Source: an uncultured Clostridia bacterium
Lineage (GTDB): Bacteria > Bacillota > Clostridia > TANB77 > CAG-508
NCBI GenBank assembly: GCA_947584125.1
Contig: CANPWI010000064.1
Span: 1-7,926, forward strand
DNA length: 7,926 bases
Direction: 5' to 3'
A program made the position numbers and the translations under genes. The notes beneath the pieces were generated by a model that did no database searches, had not been told where the DNA came from, and saw only the letters and a program-made list of their open reading frames with translations. Positions 6,568-7,926 of the stretch are shown here, piece after piece (position 1 is the first letter of the stretch; each line of letters starts with the position of its first letter).

Positions 6568-6771
6568 CTATAATTTATCTATAAAGTTTTTAATTTTTTG
6601 TTTTACATCATATTTATTTTTTTGAACATAATTTCCTACAAATATTCCCATTCCTATTAGTATAATTCCTATTATTAATTTATATAATTGAGTAAATAGA
6701 ATTATTATTGCAACTATAGCTCCTATTATTGCTCCTCTATACTCATATATTGTTTTTTTGAAATCTTCCAT
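6568..6771 (-). CDS. DUF2273 small integral membrane protein
   Basis: This is a 67-residue protein of the DUF2273 family. The cytoplasmic start 'MEDFKKTIYEYRG' precedes two hydrophobic spans (about 12-29 and 32-50). Glycine-rich turns include 'IIGIILIGMGIFVG', and a basic amphipathic tail ends in 'KIKNFIDKL'. Its molecular role is not known. It regularly neighbours Asp23 and AmaP, so a structural part in that membrane complex is inferred. Shine-Dalgarno AAGGAGG lies 9 nt before the ATG and immediately follows the amaP stop, with a 16-nt gap between the genes. Confidence 0.88.
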   Translation of the reverse strand: MEDFKKTIYEYRGAIIGAIVAIIILFTQLYKLIIGIILIGMGIFVGNYVQKNKYDVKQKIKNFIDKL

Positions 6772-6787
6772 TTATGTATTCCTCCTT

Positions 6788-7348
6788 TTAGTCGTTTTCT
6801 TGCTTTTCTTTTTCCTCTGCTATATTTTTTACAACAATATTAACTTTTTCAATATTTAATCCGGCTGCATTTGAAACAACATCTTTTATTCTTGATTGTA
6901 AATTAGAAGATAAGTCTTTTATAACTGTATTTGGTAATACCAATAATTTAACATTTATGTTTAGTTTATTATCTTCACTAATAATAACATCTGTTTTAAC
7001 ATTTTGAGTAGATTCAAAACCTTTTGCTACACTATTTACTATATTTTCAATAGTTTCTTTAGTAATTAATAATTTACCATCATTGTTTTCTAATAATACA
7101 CCCTTGTCATTTTCTTTTTTATTTTTACTGCTTGGCATAAAGTATATACATTTTACTGCTAAAAGTATTAATACTATGCATACTCCTATTGTAATTTTTG
7201 ATGCTAAACTATTTTGTAAAATCCAATTTAATACCCAATTAATATCTCCAACTGATACCCAACCAATCATTAATAAACACATTATCATTGATAGTACTAA
7301 AACTAAAAATGAAAATAATATCAAACTTGCTTTATCTAAAAATTTCAT
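6788..7348 (-). CDS. amaP: AmaP-like alkaline shock response membrane anchor protein
   Basis: This is a 186-residue membrane protein likely to tether the cytoplasmic Asp23-like protein to the membrane, as AmaP does in Staphylococcus. Two transmembrane spans cover about 8-30 and 52-70. A cytoplasmic domain (about 83-178) follows, then a charged tail. That domain resembles Asp23 itself: 'NLQSRIKDVVSNAAGLNIEKVNIVV' aligns by eye with 'EIQSRVKKSVETMTGLKVSEVNVHV' of the gene before it. I chose ATG 7348 rather than ATG 7360 because GGAGG (7358-7354) is 5 nt before 7348 and overlaps the earlier ATG, which has no Shine-Dalgarno of its own. It follows asp23 by 27 nt. The symbol is given by family and context. 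Confidence 0.82.
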   Translation of the reverse strand: MKFLDKASLILFSFLVLVLSMIMCLLMIGWVSVGDINWVLNWILQNSLASKITIGVCIVLILLAVKCIYFMPSSKNKKENDKGVLLENNDGKLLITKETIENIVNSVAKGFESTQNVKTDVIISEDNKLNINVKLLVLPNTVIKDLSSNLQSRIKDVVSNAAGLNIEKVNIVVKNIAEEKEKQEND

Positions 7349-7353
7349 TTTTT

Positions 7354-7358
7354 CCTCC
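7354..7358 (-). promoter_or_regulatory. Ribosome binding site that fixes the amaP start
   Basis: The minus strand reads ATGGAGG AAAAA ATG. GGAGG at 7358-7354 is 5 nt before the ATG at 7348 and overlaps the ATG at 7360. The sequence upstream of 7360 has no purine-rich site, so initiation at 7360 is unlikely. The longer reading adds only Met-Glu-Glu-Lys. Confidence 0.7.
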
Positions 7359-7375
7359 ATATTTATTACTTAATA

Positions 7376-7840
7376 CTAATTATCGCTTTTTTCTTCATCC
7401 TTATCATTATCTTTTTCATTTTCTACAATTTCTTCTTTTTCTTGTTTAGGAATTTCTGTTTTAACTCCTTGTACATGAACATTAACCTCTGAAACTTTTA
7501 ATCCTGTCATTGTTTCTACAGACTTTTTAACTCTACTTTGAATTTCAAATGCAACATCTGGAATTCTTGCACCATATTCAACAATTATATTAACATCTAT
7601 CTTAGCTTGTTTTTCTCCAAGTTCTACTTTAATACCTTTTGCCATATTTTTCTTGCCACTAAATACCTCTGAAATTCCTCCTGCTATTCCTCCTGCCATT
7701 GCAGCAACACCTTGTACCTCTGATACAGCAACACCTGCTATAACAGCTACAACATCATCTGCTATTTTTATGCCATTTTCTCCTGATTCTTCATTATTAA
7801 CTTGTTCTACCTCTAAAATTTCTTTTTCTTCATTATCCAT
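7376..7840 (-). CDS. Asp23/Gls24 family envelope stress response protein
   Basis: This is a 154-residue protein of the Asp23/Gls24 (DUF322) family, known in Gram-positives for accumulating under envelope or alkaline stress and assembling at the inner face of the membrane through AmaP. An acidic N-terminus (1-22) precedes the conserved domain (about 23-128). Motifs are 'GIKIADDVVAVIAGVAVSEV', a glycine-rich 'MAGGIAGGISEVFSG' (48-62), 'VEYGARIPDVAFEIQSRVK' (87-105) and 'GLKVSEVNVHVQGV' (113-126). A highly acidic and lysine-rich tail (131-154) is probably disordered. There is no signal peptide or membrane span, which fits a cytoplasmic partner of the two membrane proteins downstream. Shine-Dalgarno AGGAGG lies 9 nt before the ATG. 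A promoter-like sequence about 50-75 nt upstream makes this the probable first gene of the operon. Confidence 0.93.
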   Translation of the reverse strand: MDNEEKEILEVEQVNNEESGENGIKIADDVVAVIAGVAVSEVQGVAAMAGGIAGGISEVFSGKKNMAKGIKVELGEKQAKIDVNIIVEYGARIPDVAFEIQSRVKKSVETMTGLKVSEVNVHVQGVKTEIPKQEKEEIVENEKDNDKDEEKSDN

Positions 7841-7866
7841 AATAAAATACCTCCTAAAAAAATTGA

Positions 7867-7892
7867 TATACTTATTTTGTATTATAAGTATA
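7867..7892. repeat. Inverted repeat over the asp23 promoter start region
   Basis: Arms TATACTTAT (7867-7875) and ATAAGTATA (7884-7892) are exact reverse complements separated by 8 nt. The right arm contains the proposed -10 hexamer of the asp23 operon, and the left arm falls just after the expected transcription start. The 17-bp centre-to-centre spacing is compatible with a dimeric repressor site. The arms are AT-rich, so chance remains possible. Confidence 0.5.
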
Positions 7893-7915
7893 CCAATATT
7901 TTATACATTTTACAA
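7887..7915 (-). promoter_or_regulatory. Probable sigma-A promoter of the asp23 operon
   Basis: On the minus strand TTGTAA (7915-7910), a 17-nt spacer and TATACT (7892-7887) match the vegetative consensus at 4 of 6 and 5 of 6 bases. A TG dinucleotide at 7895-7894 gives an extended -10. Transcription would start near 7880, about 40 nt before the asp23 ATG. An alternative TATAAT at 7886-7881 has no -35 at a suitable distance. Everything downstream to at least fhs could be read from here, since intergenic gaps are short and no intrinsic terminator is visible. Confidence 0.5.
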
Positions 7916-7926
7916 CCATTTTTTTT

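Noticed and set aside
7349..7360. ATG at 7360 as the amaP start
   Set aside because: It overlaps the GGAGG that serves the ATG at 7348 and has no ribosome binding site of its own.
1..7926. Search for tRNA, rRNA, riboswitch, CRISPR, insertion-sequence ends or phage genes
   Set aside because: Gaps between genes are at most 71 nt, plus the 86-nt region at the right end. None holds conserved RNA structure, regularly spaced repeats or transposase-like coding sequence that I can recognise.

Overview
The window is a stretch of strongly AT-rich DNA in which all eleven genes I can support lie on the minus strand, so they read from high to low coordinates. The gene content suggests a spore-forming, low-GC Gram-positive bacterium of the Clostridia type. 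It has a SleB-type spore cortex hydrolase, a sortase with an LPXTG substrate, an Asp23/AmaP/DUF2273 envelope trio, formate-tetrahydrofolate ligase, and Shine-Dalgarno sites close to AAGGAGG. I cannot name the genus or species.

Layout in transcription order. (1) A promoter-like region with a 9-bp inverted repeat lies at about 7865-7915. (2) The envelope trio follows: asp23-like 7376-7840, amaP-like 6788-7348, DUF2273 membrane protein 6568-6771. (3) The information-processing block is nusB 6146-6553, xseA 4956-6143 and xseB 4704-4937. (4) A YuiD-like divergent PAP2 membrane protein (4239-4679) and fhs (2535-4199) come next. (5) The cell-surface and spore end holds sleB 1756-2463, a cohesin-like LPXTG surface protein 646-1701, and a sortase that ends exactly at base 1.

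Gaps between genes are 2 to 39 nt from asp23 through fhs, which fits one long operon or a set of overlapping transcripts. The wider gaps before sleB (71 nt) and before the surface protein (54 nt) are where new promoters are most likely. The sleB gap holds a good match to forespore (sigma-F/sigma-G type) promoters. No gene-free stretch exceeds 300 bases, and I saw no RNA gene, CRISPR array or mobile element.

The genes fall into functional groups. Asp23, AmaP and the DUF2273 protein are expected to form a membrane-tethered envelope complex. NusB acts in rRNA antitermination. XseA and XseB form exonuclease VII. Fhs feeds formate into one-carbon metabolism. SleB degrades spore cortex at germination. 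The sortase probably anchors the neighbouring cohesin-like protein to the wall. Most of the window is ordinary. The points most worth a second look are the cohesin/sortase pair, the 15-bp perfect hairpin between those two genes, the putative forespore promoter of sleB, and the inverted repeat over the asp23 promoter.
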